From Halopseudomonas bauzanensis (GTDB taxonomy: Bacteria; Pseudomonadota; Gammaproteobacteria; Pseudomonadales; Pseudomonadaceae): a stretch of 64,000 nt of DNA. Positions 56,433 to 64,000 of this stretch are shown piece by piece (within the stretch, counting starts at the first letter, position 1; the number at the start of each line of letters is the position of its first letter). The stretch covers positions 124,001-188,000 of the forward strand of contig NZ_FOUA01000001.1 in NCBI RefSeq assembly GCF_900114735.1, written 5' to 3'. The translations under genes and the position numbers were made by a program. The notes beneath the pieces were generated by a model. The model was given only the letters and a program-made list of their open reading frames with translations, was not told where the DNA came from and searched no databases.

Positions 56433-57206
56433 ATGAATGAAGATCTGACCCACCCCGAGGCTCCCGAGTCGCCTCCCGTGCGCGATCCCTTCGCCCATGC
56501 ACGGCCCTCGGAATACTATTGGATCCAGCTCAAGCCGGTATTCAAGGGCAGGCTGATGCTGCACGGCGAACGCCTGGCGCAGATCGCCGTGACCCGCGAG
56601 CGGGTTGCCCAACTCGAACTGCTGCGCCTGCAGATCCGGATCGAAGACGAAACCGTGCCGCCGGATACCAATTTCATGGAAGTGCTGATCGACCACCGCC
56701 ACCACCGGGTTCGTTTCGGGCCGCTGTCGGGCCTGCGCATCTTCCCGCCCCAGCGGGGGTTGGCCGGATTCATGCTCGCCCAGTTGATCGACTGGTGCCA
56801 ACGCCACTGCGCCGACTATGCGGTGACACCCATCGTGCTCCATGCCAGTGAAGTGCCCAGCGAGGAGACTCGGCAAATGCGCGAGCGGCTGCTCAAGCGG
56901 GCGGGCTTTCATCTGACCTGGAGCAATGACGCCCGCACCGAAGGCAAGGCCCAGGCCAACCGGGTCAGCGACCTGGTTGCCAGCTGGAATGTCGAGCGGG
57001 TTCAGCAGCTACACATCGCTGACACCCTGCGTCAACTGCGCGAACAGGAAACCCTGAACCGCCAGCAACAAGCCCAGCTCACCTCGCTGCAGGCGACCCT
57101 TGATGAGTACAAGCGCAACGATATCGGCCATCGTTTCGCCATCGGCTGTCTTATCGTGTTTTCCATCTTCCAGGCATTGATGCTGCTCTGGGTGGTCCTG
57201 CGCTGA
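56433..57206 (+). CDS. Uncharacterised protein with coiled coil and C-terminal membrane anchor
   Basis: A 257-residue protein of no family I can name. Residues 1-30 are acidic and Pro-rich. The central region (about 28-160) is a mixed alpha/beta domain with a segment PQRGLAGFMLAQLIDWCQRH that resembles the acetyl-CoA-binding loop and helix of GNAT acyltransferases; this is a weak match. A Gln-rich coiled coil follows (about 190-230), then one membrane segment at the extreme C-terminus (IGCLIVFSIFQALMLLWVVL), suggesting a tail-anchored inner-membrane protein facing the cytoplasm. The ATG at 56433 follows AGGAA. It precedes the Smr-domain gene by 65 bp. Confidence 0.75.
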   Translation: MNEDLTHPEAPESPPVRDPFAHARPSEYYWIQLKPVFKGRLMLHGERLAQIAVTRERVAQLELLRLQIRIEDETVPPDTNFMEVLIDHRHHRVRFGPLSGLRIFPPQRGLAGFMLAQLIDWCQRHCADYAVTPIVLHASEVPSEETRQMRERLLKRAGFHLTWSNDARTEGKAQANRVSDLVASWNVERVQQLHIADTLRQLREQETLNRQQQAQLTSLQATLDEYKRNDIGHRFAIGCLIVFSIFQALMLLWVVLR

Positions 57207-57271
57207 TCGGAACCGGCGGCGCTATCTGATAGACTGCCGGCCTGTTCAATGAGCCGAACCAAGCCGCAACC

Positions 57272-57844
57272 ATGACCCAGGATAACGATGATGCGGATGG
57301 CCTGGAGCTGTTCCGCCAGGCCATCCGGGGCGCCCGCCCCATCACTACCGACCGCGCCGACACCGGCAAGCCGCGCAGCGACCGCGCCCAGCTCCAGGCG
57401 CTGCGCCAACGCGCTGTGCAGCCACAGCAGCAGATCCGAGTGGATGGGCTGTCCGATCATTTCGTGATTGATGTCGCGCCCGAGGAAGAACTCGCCTGGA
57501 CCGCCAATGGTGTGCAGGAAAGCCAACTGCGCAAGCTGAAGAGCGGACAGATCCCCTTTGATGGCAGTATCGATCTGCATGGCATGACCGTGGAGAAGGC
57601 CCGCGAACTGCTGTGGGAGTTCCTCGCCGAGGCCACCAAGCTGGAAGTGCGCTGCGTGCGTGTCACCCACGGCAAGGCCCAACGCAAGGACGGCCGCACC
57701 CCGATCCTCAAGAGCCACGTCAACACCTGGCTACGCCAGCACCCGAAAGTGCTCGGCTTCACCTCCTGCATCCCGCGTCACGGCGGCACCGGGTCGGTGT
57801 ATGTACTACTGAAACGAGAAATGCTCGAAGGCCGCGACGACTGA
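57272..57844 (+). CDS. Smr (small MutS-related) domain protein
   Basis: A 190-residue cytoplasmic protein. The N-terminal 80 residues are charged and probably flexible; a Smr domain occupies about 92-185 with the signature IDLHGMTVEKARELLWEFL, the glycine-rich THGKAQRKDGRTPIL and a C-terminal GGTGSVYVLLKR. Stand-alone Smr proteins have nuclease activity in vitro and some cleave mRNA near stalled ribosomes; that role cannot be read from this sequence. A REPIN follows its stop codon. Confidence 0.92.
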   Translation: MTQDNDDADGLELFRQAIRGARPITTDRADTGKPRSDRAQLQALRQRAVQPQQQIRVDGLSDHFVIDVAPEEELAWTANGVQESQLRKLKSGQIPFDGSIDLHGMTVEKARELLWEFLAEATKLEVRCVRVTHGKAQRKDGRTPILKSHVNTWLRQHPKVLGFTSCIPRHGGTGSVYVLLKREMLEGRDD

Positions 57845-57858
57845 TTTCGCAGAGCACG

Positions 57859-57920
57859 GGTGGGAACGGCCTTGGCCGCGAAGCCTTCCACCGCCTTCGC
57901 GGCCAAGCCCGCTCCTACAA
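57859..57920. repeat. REPIN-like pair of inverted REP sequences
   Basis: GGTGGGAACGGCCTTGGCCG near 57860 and the inverted CTTCGCGGCCAAGCCCGCTC at 57895-57914, extending to CTACAA at 57920, form a REP pair with a short spacer. It lies between the convergent Smr and mnmH genes. It is the second REPIN-like element in the window. Confidence 0.8.
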
Positions 57921-57940
57921 GTGGTTTTCCGCGAGCGGCG

Positions 57941-59044
57941 CTATAAAGACCGTCCGTCCTGCAGATAGCCGATCACCGCATCCCTATCTCCGGCAAACAC
58001 GATCCGCTCTTCCTTGGCTTCACGTTGATAGGCATACATCGGGTCGTAGTAATCGCGTAGCAACCCTTCGATCCAGCCACGGTGGCCTTGAACATCATCG
58101 TTGCGTTGCTGCTGTTCCAGCGCCTGGCGCATCAGCTGATCCAGCGCCTGGAAATGCTCCGGACCCAGGCGCTTGCGGATGCGCAGCAGACTCCCCAGCA
58201 GGTACGCGGCAAACGCCTCGAAGGCCTGCTCCGGGCTCTGCGGATACTGCAGGGCAAATTCGGCCCGCATATCGATGACATAGTCGCCGAGAATGCGCGT
58301 CACCCGATTCTCCAGGCTATCATCCAGCCAGATCAGCGGCGCGGTCTGCATGGCGCGGAACAACTCCAATGGCACCGAACAACTGCCGACCATGCGGCCC
58401 TCGTCTTCCAGCACCAGAGTGCGTGCGCCCCGCTCGCGCACCCGCAACGCTTCAATCGCCAGGCGGTTCTCGAAGTCGATCTGCACTGGCTGGGGCGTGG
58501 CATGACGGCCGAAACTGGAGCCGCGATGATGGGCATGGCGCTCCAGATCAAGGCTGTTGTCGAGCGCTGTAATGATTTCGGTCTTGCCGGTACCGGTCAG
58601 GCCCGCCACCAGTTGCAGCGGGCAATCGCGCACCGCCTCATCCAGCGTGTCGATAAGAAACCGGCGCATGGCCTTGTAGCCCCCGATCACCCGCGGATAT
58701 TCAACCCCTGCCTCTGCCAGCCACTGCTGTACCAACTGCGAGCGCAACCCGCCACGAAAGCAGTACAGGTAGCCATTGGGATTGGCCTCGGCAAAGGCTT
58801 TCCAACTGGCGATACGAGCCGCCTTGAGATCGCCCTTGACCAGCTTGTGGCCCAGCGCGATAGCCGCGTCCTGCCCATGCTCCTTGTAGCAGATGCCCAC
58901 CCGGCGGCGTTCTTCGTCATCCATCAGCGGACGATTGAGCACACCGGGAAACGCCCCCTTGCCGAATTCGATCGGCGCACGCACATCCATCATCGGCACG
59001 TCGGTCAGAAACAGGCTGCGGTAATCATCGCTATTATCCCGCAT
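57941..59044 (-). CDS. mnmH: tRNA 2-selenouridine synthase
   Basis: Replaces sulfur by selenium at the wobble uridine of Lys, Glu and Gln tRNAs, using selenophosphate (also called SelU/YbbB). It has 367 residues. The N-terminal rhodanese domain has the catalytic C95 in [11 protein letters not shown], and a P-loop AGLTGTGKT lies near 147-155. The start [20 protein letters not shown] is preceded by GAGG and overlaps the selD stop by one base, giving a selenium operon selD-mnmH. Confidence 0.96.
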   Translation of the reverse strand: MRDNSDDYRSLFLTDVPMMDVRAPIEFGKGAFPGVLNRPLMDDEERRRVGICYKEHGQDAAIALGHKLVKGDLKAARIASWKAFAEANPNGYLYCFRGGLRSQLVQQWLAEAGVEYPRVIGGYKAMRRFLIDTLDEAVRDCPLQLVAGLTGTGKTEIITALDNSLDLERHAHHRGSSFGRHATPQPVQIDFENRLAIEALRVRERGARTLVLEDEGRMVGSCSVPLELFRAMQTAPLIWLDDSLENRVTRILGDYVIDMRAEFALQYPQSPEQAFEAFAAYLLGSLLRIRKRLGPEHFQALDQLMRQALEQQQRNDDVQGHRGWIEGLLRDYYDPMYAYQREAKEERIVFAGDRDAVIGYLQDGRSL

Positions 59045-60081
59045 CAGACAACCTCGACCCAGTGACCACCGCGGTGCTCCAGCAGCTCACCGATCGGTTG
59101 CAGGCTCAGCCCTTCCTCCCGGGCAACTGCCAGAAACGCCTCATCGACCGCAGGATCGACCGCGACCAGCAACCCGCCGCTGGTCTGCGGATCGCATAGC
59201 AGGTGACGCCACTGCTCCGGCATGTCTGCCAGCTTGTGACCATAGCTGGCGAAGTTGCGCCCGGTACCACCGGGTATGCAACCGGCAGCAAGATAATGCT
59301 CAACGCCGGCAATCCGCGGCACAGCGGACTCGGTAACGCGCGCCAGTACACCCGAGCCTTCGGCCATTTCCGCCAGATGGCCGAGCAGACCGAAGCCGGT
59401 GACATCAGTCATCGCCTGCACGCCGTCCAGCTGCGCGAAGCGCGCACCGATACGGTTGAGCTGGCACATCAGATCGCGGGCCACGCCGATATCTTCCTCA
59501 CGCAACTTTTTCTGTTTTTCAGCAGTGGTGAGAATGCCGATACCCAGCGGCTTGGTCAGATATAACCGGGCGCCGGCACGGGCGGTGTCATTGCGTTTGA
59601 GTTGCTGGCGGGTGACCTGGCCGGTCACCGCCAGACCAAAGATCGGCTCGGGCGCATCGATGGAATGGCCACCGGCCAGGGGCATGCCGGCGTCGGCACA
59701 GACGGCGCGGGCACCGGCCATGACCTGGGCAGCCACCGCGGCCGGCAACACATTCACCGGCCAGCCGAGAATGGCGATGGCCATCAAGGGTGTACCGCCC
59801 ATGGCGTAGATATCACTGATGGCATTGGTCGCGGCGATGCGTCCGAAGTCGTAGGCGTCATCGACAATCGGCATGAAGAAGTCGGTAGTGCTGACGATAC
59901 CGCGCTCGTCATCGAGACCGAATACCGCAGCATCATCACGACTGCTGTTGCCCACCCAGAGCTGCGAATACGCAGGTGCCGGCTGGTTGCTGGCGAGGAT
60001 TTCATCCAGCACCTGGGGGGAAATCTTGCAACCGCAGCCAGCCCCATGGCTGTATTCGGTCAAGCGCACTGTATCGGTCAT
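59044..60081 (-). CDS. selD: Selenophosphate synthase (selenide, water dikinase), Cys form
   Basis: Makes selenophosphate from selenide and ATP for tRNA selenouridine and selenocysteine. It has 345 residues. The catalytic motif is GAGCGCK at 13-19, with Cys rather than selenocysteine. The metal/ATP segments [20 protein letters not shown] and [11 protein letters not shown] follow. I chose the ATG at 60081, preceded by GGAGG; the upstream extension is not conserved. It is coupled to mnmH. No selA, selB or selC is in the window, so only the tRNA use of selenium is supported here. Confidence 0.97.
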   Translation of the reverse strand: MTDTVRLTEYSHGAGCGCKISPQVLDEILASNQPAPAYSQLWVGNSSRDDAAVFGLDDERGIVSTTDFFMPIVDDAYDFGRIAATNAISDIYAMGGTPLMAIAILGWPVNVLPAAVAAQVMAGARAVCADAGMPLAGGHSIDAPEPIFGLAVTGQVTRQQLKRNDTARAGARLYLTKPLGIGILTTAEKQKKLREEDIGVARDLMCQLNRIGARFAQLDGVQAMTDVTGFGLLGHLAEMAEGSGVLARVTESAVPRIAGVEHYLAAGCIPGGTGRNFASYGHKLADMPEQWRHLLCDPQTSGGLLVAVDPAVDEAFLAVAREEGLSLQPIGELLEHRGGHWVEVV

Positions 60082-60139
60082 GACTGCCTCCGCTGAAAAC
60101 TCAGCGCGCATTCTACCAGCCCTCCAGCCAACTCGCTGG

Positions 60140-61141
60140 TCAAACCGGCGGCTTGCCCTGCTCGAACCGATCAAGCGTATCGCTGGCAATCATCCGGCCA
60201 AGCTCGATCAGTTCCGGTGCGCGCTGGAATTCAAAGAACTTGCACAGCCGTTTGGGCACGTCGAAGATCACATCCGGCGGATAGCCAGCGATCTTGTACT
60301 TGGTCAGCGAGGCCTGCATGGTTTCGAAGGACAGGTTGACCAGCTCCAGCATGCTGGCCGGCCCTATCGGGATGTCCGCGCGCACCGGCTTGGTCTCATC
60401 CTTCTGACGGTTTGCCGCCACCTCCGCGTCGCTCGGCTCCTCGCTGATATCCAGCGTGCCCTGCCGTTCACCCTCCTCCTCTTCACTGTTCCAGTGCAGC
60501 AGATTGCGCAGGCTCAATGAGTCCATCCACTGCTCCAACTGCTGCCGTATCGGTGCCGGCCGCTCGATGACCGGCAAGGTATAGCCATTGGTGTGGTTGG
60601 CATTGAGGTTGACCGCCATGATCAGATCGCAATGGGCGGAGACCACCGGGATGATCGGCAGCGGGTTCAGCAACCCGCCATCCACCAGCACGCGGCTGCC
60701 CTGGCGCACCGGTGAGAACAGACTGGGAATGGCCGCCGAGGCGCGCATGGCCTGCTGCAGACTACCTTGCTGAAACCACACTTCCTGCTGGTTGGTCAGG
60801 TCGGTGGCCACGGCCGTGAACGGAATGCGGAGTTCCTCAATATTCACATCACCGACGATTTCATGAATCCGGGAGAAGATCCGCTCGCCGCGGATAGCAC
60901 CCAGATTGCCGAAACCGAAGTCCAGCAACCGCAGCACATCGAGATAGGCCAGCCCGGACACCCACTCACGGTACGCCTGGAGCCCACCGGCAGCATAGAC
61001 GCCACCTATCACCGCCCCCATTGAACAGCCAGCGATACACTCGATCGAGTATCCACGCCGCTCGACTTCCTCGATGACACCAATATGGGCATACCCTCTG
61101 GCACCCCCACTACCAAGCACCAGCGCTACGCTTTGTGCCAT
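60140..61141 (-). CDS. Patatin-like phospholipase
   Basis: A 333-residue Ser/Asp-dyad lipid hydrolase of the RssA/YchK-like bacterial patatin group. The oxyanion loop [13 protein letters not shown] is at 9-21, the nucleophile S40 in GCSMG and the Asp is D154 in [10 protein letters not shown] roughly 60-residue acidic insert near 205-255 ([12 protein letters not shown]) is followed by a C-terminal helical part. There is no signal peptide. It diverges from the acylase gene and is 58 bp upstream of selD. The physiological substrate is unknown. Confidence 0.92.
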   Translation of the reverse strand: MAQSVALVLGSGGARGYAHIGVIEEVERRGYSIECIAGCSMGAVIGGVYAAGGLQAYREWVSGLAYLDVLRLLDFGFGNLGAIRGERIFSRIHEIVGDVNIEELRIPFTAVATDLTNQQEVWFQQGSLQQAMRASAAIPSLFSPVRQGSRVLVDGGLLNPLPIIPVVSAHCDLIMAVNLNANHTNGYTLPVIERPAPIRQQLEQWMDSLSLRNLLHWNSEEEEGERQGTLDISEEPSDAEVAANRQKDETKPVRADIPIGPASMLELVNLSFETMQASLTKYKIAGYPPDVIFDVPKRLCKFFEFQRAPELIELGRMIASDTLDRFEQGKPPV

Positions 61142-61236
61142 ATTTCATCATCTCCGTATTGAATCCCGATTGACGCCGGAGCGCTGTCTCAGCATGATGC
61201 CCCGCTCAGGAACCATTCTCTGTTACAAGGCCAGCC

Positions 61237-63672
61237 GTGATCCAGCCTCGCACTCGTTTCCGCTTGAAAATTGTTGCCGTCCTGCTCGTCATCGCCGTCG
61301 CCCTGACGACCCTTGGCCATTGGATATTGCACAGCGCCGAAGCACAGCGCAGCGGCACCTTACGCCTGAAAGGGCTGCAGCAGGAAGTGTCGGTTTACTT
61401 CGATGCCTGGGGCGTGCCCCACATCGATGCGCAGAACGATGAGGATGCCTACCGCGCCCTCGGCTACCTCCATGCGCAGGACCGCCTGTTCCAGATGGAC
61501 ATCCTGCGGCGTATCGGTGGCGGCCGCCTGGCTGAGCTGTTCGGCCAGGAAAGCTATGCCACCGACAAGTTCTTCCGCACCCTGGGTATCAGTCGTCACG
61601 CCCGCCAGTATGCAGCGCAGCTGGAACAGAATGCCGATCAACCCCATGTGAAGCTGATCAAGGCTTACCAGGACGGCATCAACCAATATATCGACCAGGG
61701 CCGCACGCCCGTGGAATACCGTGCGCTGCTGACCCAGCCGGACTATTTCTCCACCGCGGATATCGCCCATGTCATGGGCTACATGGCCTATTCCTTCGCC
61801 GAAGCCTTCCGCACCGACGCCCTGGTGGACCACGTGCGCGGCACGCTCGGCGAACGCCACGTGCAGGACCTAGTGCCGGGCGTCCCCCACGGCTTGCCGC
61901 CGCGCCCCTCCGGCAACCCGCTGACCGTCGAGCTGCTCCAGCCACTGCTCGACCAGGTCGCCCAGGTGCAGCAGCACCTGCCGGCCGGACAGTTCCAGGG
62001 CAGCAATGCCTGGGTCGTCAGGGGCGCCTTGAGCGCCAGCGGTCATCCACTGCTGGCCAACGATCCGCATATCGGCTTTGCCGTGCCAGCGGTGTGGTAC
62101 GAAGCGCACATCCGCACGCCGCAACATGAGGTCTACGGCCACTTCCTCGCCGGCCTGCCTTTCCCGCTGCTCGGCCAGACCCGTCATCATGCCTGGGGCC
62201 TGACCATGCTGATGAACGATGAAATCGACTTCTACCGCGAACGGGTAAATCCGGACAACCCCGGCCAGGTGCGGGTCGGTGATCGCTGGCAGAACCTGAC
62301 CGTGCATGAGGAAGTCATCAAGGTACGCGGCCAGGAAGATCGTCTGGTGCGCCTGCGCAGCTCACGCCACGGCCCCATCATCAACGATCATCTGGCCAGT
62401 GCAGCAGAAGACGGCAGTACGCCGCCGCAACCGGTAAGCCTGTTCTGGACCTTCCTGACCCCCGGCAGCGACTCCACCGAGGCCTTCTATCGTTATTCCC
62501 GCGCGACCAGCATGGCCGAGTTCGAGGCCGCAGCCGCACTGCACTGGTCGCCGGGGCTGAATGTCATCTACGCCGATGTCGACGACAATATCGCCATGTG
62601 GGCGACCGGCCGCCTGAAACGCTGGCCCAACAGCAACAACAGCTTCAGCCTGCTCGATGGCAGCAATCGCCGTGATGACTTCCTCGGCTATCAGCCCTTC
62701 AGCGCCAACCCCAGATTGATCAACCCCGCGTCCGGCTTCATCTACAGCGCCAACAACCCCTATCCGGAAAGCAGTGTGCGCCGTATCCTGCCGGGTTACT
62801 ACGCACCCGCGGAACGGGCCGAGCGTCTGGCTGAATTGCTGAAAAGCCGGGACAAGCTCGACTTTTCCGTTTTCAAGGCCATGCAGCTGGACAGCCAGCG
62901 GCCCCATGCTGTGGCCATGGTTCAGGACGCCCTGCCATTATTTGACGGCGAGTTGCTGGAGCAGAATCTGCGACCCACAGCCGAGCAGGCCAAGCAGATT
63001 CTGACTGACTGGGATGGCCGCTTTACGCCGGACAGCGTCGGCGCCGTGCTGTTTCAGCGCTGGGAAGACAACCTGATGGAAGCACTGTTCGCCGATGAGC
63101 TGGGCGACCACTACCTGCACTTCCGCGACACCTTCATGGCCCGTAAAACCCTCGCCAGCCTGTACTGGAAACCCGCATCGCCCTGGTGGGACAACCGCCA
63201 GCAGCCGATCATGGACGGCCGCCAGTCCGCCATCGAACAAGCCTGGATCCGTACCATCGAAGGGCTGACGGAACAGCTAGGCATGGCACCCGAAGAGTGG
63301 ACCTGGGGCACCGTCGCCAGCCTGCAGCACAAGCATCCGCTGGCAGACAAGATTCCCTTTGCCGGGCGACTCAACAGCGCTCGGGTAGAGGTCACCGGTA
63401 CTGATGGCAGCATGAACAACATGGCTTTCAAGCGCGGCGGCGATCATTACGATGTGGAGGCAGGCCCCTCGACCCGCCGGCTGATCGACCTCGGCAACCT
63501 CGAGTCGGCATTGGGCATCAACCCTCTCGGCCAATCCGGCAACCCATTCGATCCCCATTACAACGACCAGGCGCAGCTATTCGCCCAGGGTAACTATCGC
63601 GCCCACCTGTTCGACTGGCTGGGTATTCGCGCCCTGCCCGACCGGCTCGTCTTGCGTCCCCGAGGTAAGTAA
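61237..63672 (+). CDS. Penicillin-acylase-family Ntn hydrolase
   Basis: An 811-residue exported precursor of the penicillin/AHL acylase family. A membrane signal lies at about 8-30. The alpha-chain region includes VYFDAWGVPHIDAQNDEDAY and FQMDILRRIGGGRLAELFGQ. The maturation site is QGSNAWVV, where S256 becomes the N-terminal nucleophile of the beta chain. LLANDPHIGFAVPAVWYEAH follows. The start is GTG at 61237, preceded by AAGG. Some Pseudomonas relatives (PvdQ, QuiP, HacB) degrade acyl-homoserine lactones; this one is closer in sequence to general family members, so the substrate is open. Confidence 0.93.
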   Translation: MIQPRTRFRLKIVAVLLVIAVALTTLGHWILHSAEAQRSGTLRLKGLQQEVSVYFDAWGVPHIDAQNDEDAYRALGYLHAQDRLFQMDILRRIGGGRLAELFGQESYATDKFFRTLGISRHARQYAAQLEQNADQPHVKLIKAYQDGINQYIDQGRTPVEYRALLTQPDYFSTADIAHVMGYMAYSFAEAFRTDALVDHVRGTLGERHVQDLVPGVPHGLPPRPSGNPLTVELLQPLLDQVAQVQQHLPAGQFQGSNAWVVRGALSASGHPLLANDPHIGFAVPAVWYEAHIRTPQHEVYGHFLAGLPFPLLGQTRHHAWGLTMLMNDEIDFYRERVNPDNPGQVRVGDRWQNLTVHEEVIKVRGQEDRLVRLRSSRHGPIINDHLASAAEDGSTPPQPVSLFWTFLTPGSDSTEAFYRYSRATSMAEFEAAAALHWSPGLNVIYADVDDNIAMWATGRLKRWPNSNNSFSLLDGSNRRDDFLGYQPFSANPRLINPASGFIYSANNPYPESSVRRILPGYYAPAERAERLAELLKSRDKLDFSVFKAMQLDSQRPHAVAMVQDALPLFDGELLEQNLRPTAEQAKQILTDWDGRFTPDSVGAVLFQRWEDNLMEALFADELGDHYLHFRDTFMARKTLASLYWKPASPWWDNRQQPIMDGRQSAIEQAWIRTIEGLTEQLGMAPEEWTWGTVASLQHKHPLADKIPFAGRLNSARVEVTGTDGSMNNMAFKRGGDHYDVEAGPSTRRLIDLGNLESALGINPLGQSGNPFDPHYNDQAQLFAQGNYRAHLFDWLGIRALPDRLVLRPRGK

Positions 63673-63822
63673 AGCGACTCGAAGATGAGGCCGGAACAGC
63701 TCTGTTCCGGCCCTGGCACCACGGTTTTGCCAACTGACTCACAACCCTGCTTACCCAAGGAAGCCTGGCCGGCCCCGGTCTGATATAACGGCGACTTTGT
63801 TCGTCAGACAAGGGAATACAGG

Positions 63823-64000
63823 ATGTTCGCCCCGGCCAATACCGCGCACTTCACCCTCACCATTCCGCACCTGGAACACGACTTCAAGGTACTGGCTTTC
63901 CAGGGCACCGAAGCCATCAGCCAGCCTTATTGCTTTGAGCTGGACCTGGTCAGCGAACGGCCGGACCTGGATATCGAAGGGTTATTGCACCAGCCGGCAT
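63823..64000 (+). CDS. vgrG: Type VI secretion spike protein VgrG, N-terminus (runs off the right edge)
   Basis: Only the first 59 codons are present. MFAPANTAHFTLTIPHLEHD followed by FKVLAFQGTEAISQPYCFEL is the gp27-like start of VgrG/TssI: a beta strand, then the conserved 'V-F-G-EA-IS-PY-FE-D-VSE' pattern. The ATG follows AAGGGA with a 7-base spacer. VgrG tips the type VI secretion tube, and effector and immunity genes usually follow it; these would lie outside the window. No other T6SS gene is seen here, so it may be an orphan vgrG island. Confidence 0.9.
   Translation, partial: MFAPANTAHFTLTIPHLEHDFKVLAFQGTEAISQPYCFELDLVSERPDLDIEGLLHQPA

Noticed and set aside
59044-60081. Possible selenocysteine codon in selD
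   Set aside because: The catalytic position is an ordinary Cys (GAGCGCK), and the frame has no internal TGA.
1-64000. tRNA, rRNA, insertion sequences, prophage or integron features
   Set aside because: I looked in the intergenic gaps for cloverleaf-like sequence ending in GGTTCGANTCC, transposase motifs and att-like direct repeats, and saw none I could support by eye. A covariance-model search would be decisive.

Overview
This 64 kb window is a stretch of chromosome from a member of the Pseudomonadaceae (Pseudomonas in the broad sense). The evidence is high G+C coding sequence, Pseudomonas-type gene neighbourhoods (finR/fpr; metZ-purF-cvpA-dedD-folC-accD ... truA-fimV-usg-asd-leuBDC; a Lon-type protease beside a short putA) and REP palindromes of the Pseudomonas type. 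Nearly all of it is dense core-genome coding sequence. I found no integrase, transposase, CRISPR array, rRNA or tRNA gene. The species cannot be fixed from this window.

Layout. 1-5 kb: the 5' part of topA, a small DUF1653 gene, a 550-bp gene-free block full of nested inverted repeats, a VWA protein with its MoxR-type AAA+ partner, and a DUF748/AsmA-like protein. 5-9.5 kb: cysK, aceK, a cold-shock gene with a long leader, a TetR-type regulator and a small membrane protein. 9.5-19 kb: oligopeptidase B converging on a bifunctional putA, a Lon-type protease and a short FimV-like protein. 19-26 kb: cmoA-cmoB, a ycjX-ycjF operon with an unrecognised third gene, a tandem TM2 protein, ycgL and rnd. 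26-30 kb: a signalling block with a chemoreceptor behind a FliA-like promoter, a ComEA-like protein, a CheY-CheC fusion and a diguanylate cyclase.

30-49 kb is a long minus-strand biosynthetic run. It reads, in transcription order, leuC-leuD-leuB, asd, usg, fimV, truA, trpF, trpB, trpA, accD, folC, dedD-like, cvpA, purF, metZ. It joins leucine, aspartate-family, tryptophan, fatty-acid, folate, purine and methionine synthesis. The presence of trpBA between trpF and accD is notable, because well-studied Pseudomonas species keep trpBA beside trpI. A LysR-type gene diverges from leuC.

49-64 kb: a glycine-zipper protein, the divergent finR/fpr pair, an SDR with a tiny overlapping membrane protein, an MFS transporter, aroC, a TauE-type permease, an uncharacterised tail-anchored protein, an Smr-domain protein, the selenium pair selD-mnmH, a patatin-like phospholipase, a penicillin-acylase-family Ntn hydrolase, and the first 59 codons of a VgrG (type VI secretion spike) at the right edge.

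No clear undescribed multi-gene system stands out. The best leads are the nested inverted-repeat block at 0.9-1.4 kb, the unrecognised third gene of the ycjX-ycjF operon, the trpFBA arrangement, the second FimV-like protein, and whatever follows the edge VgrG.
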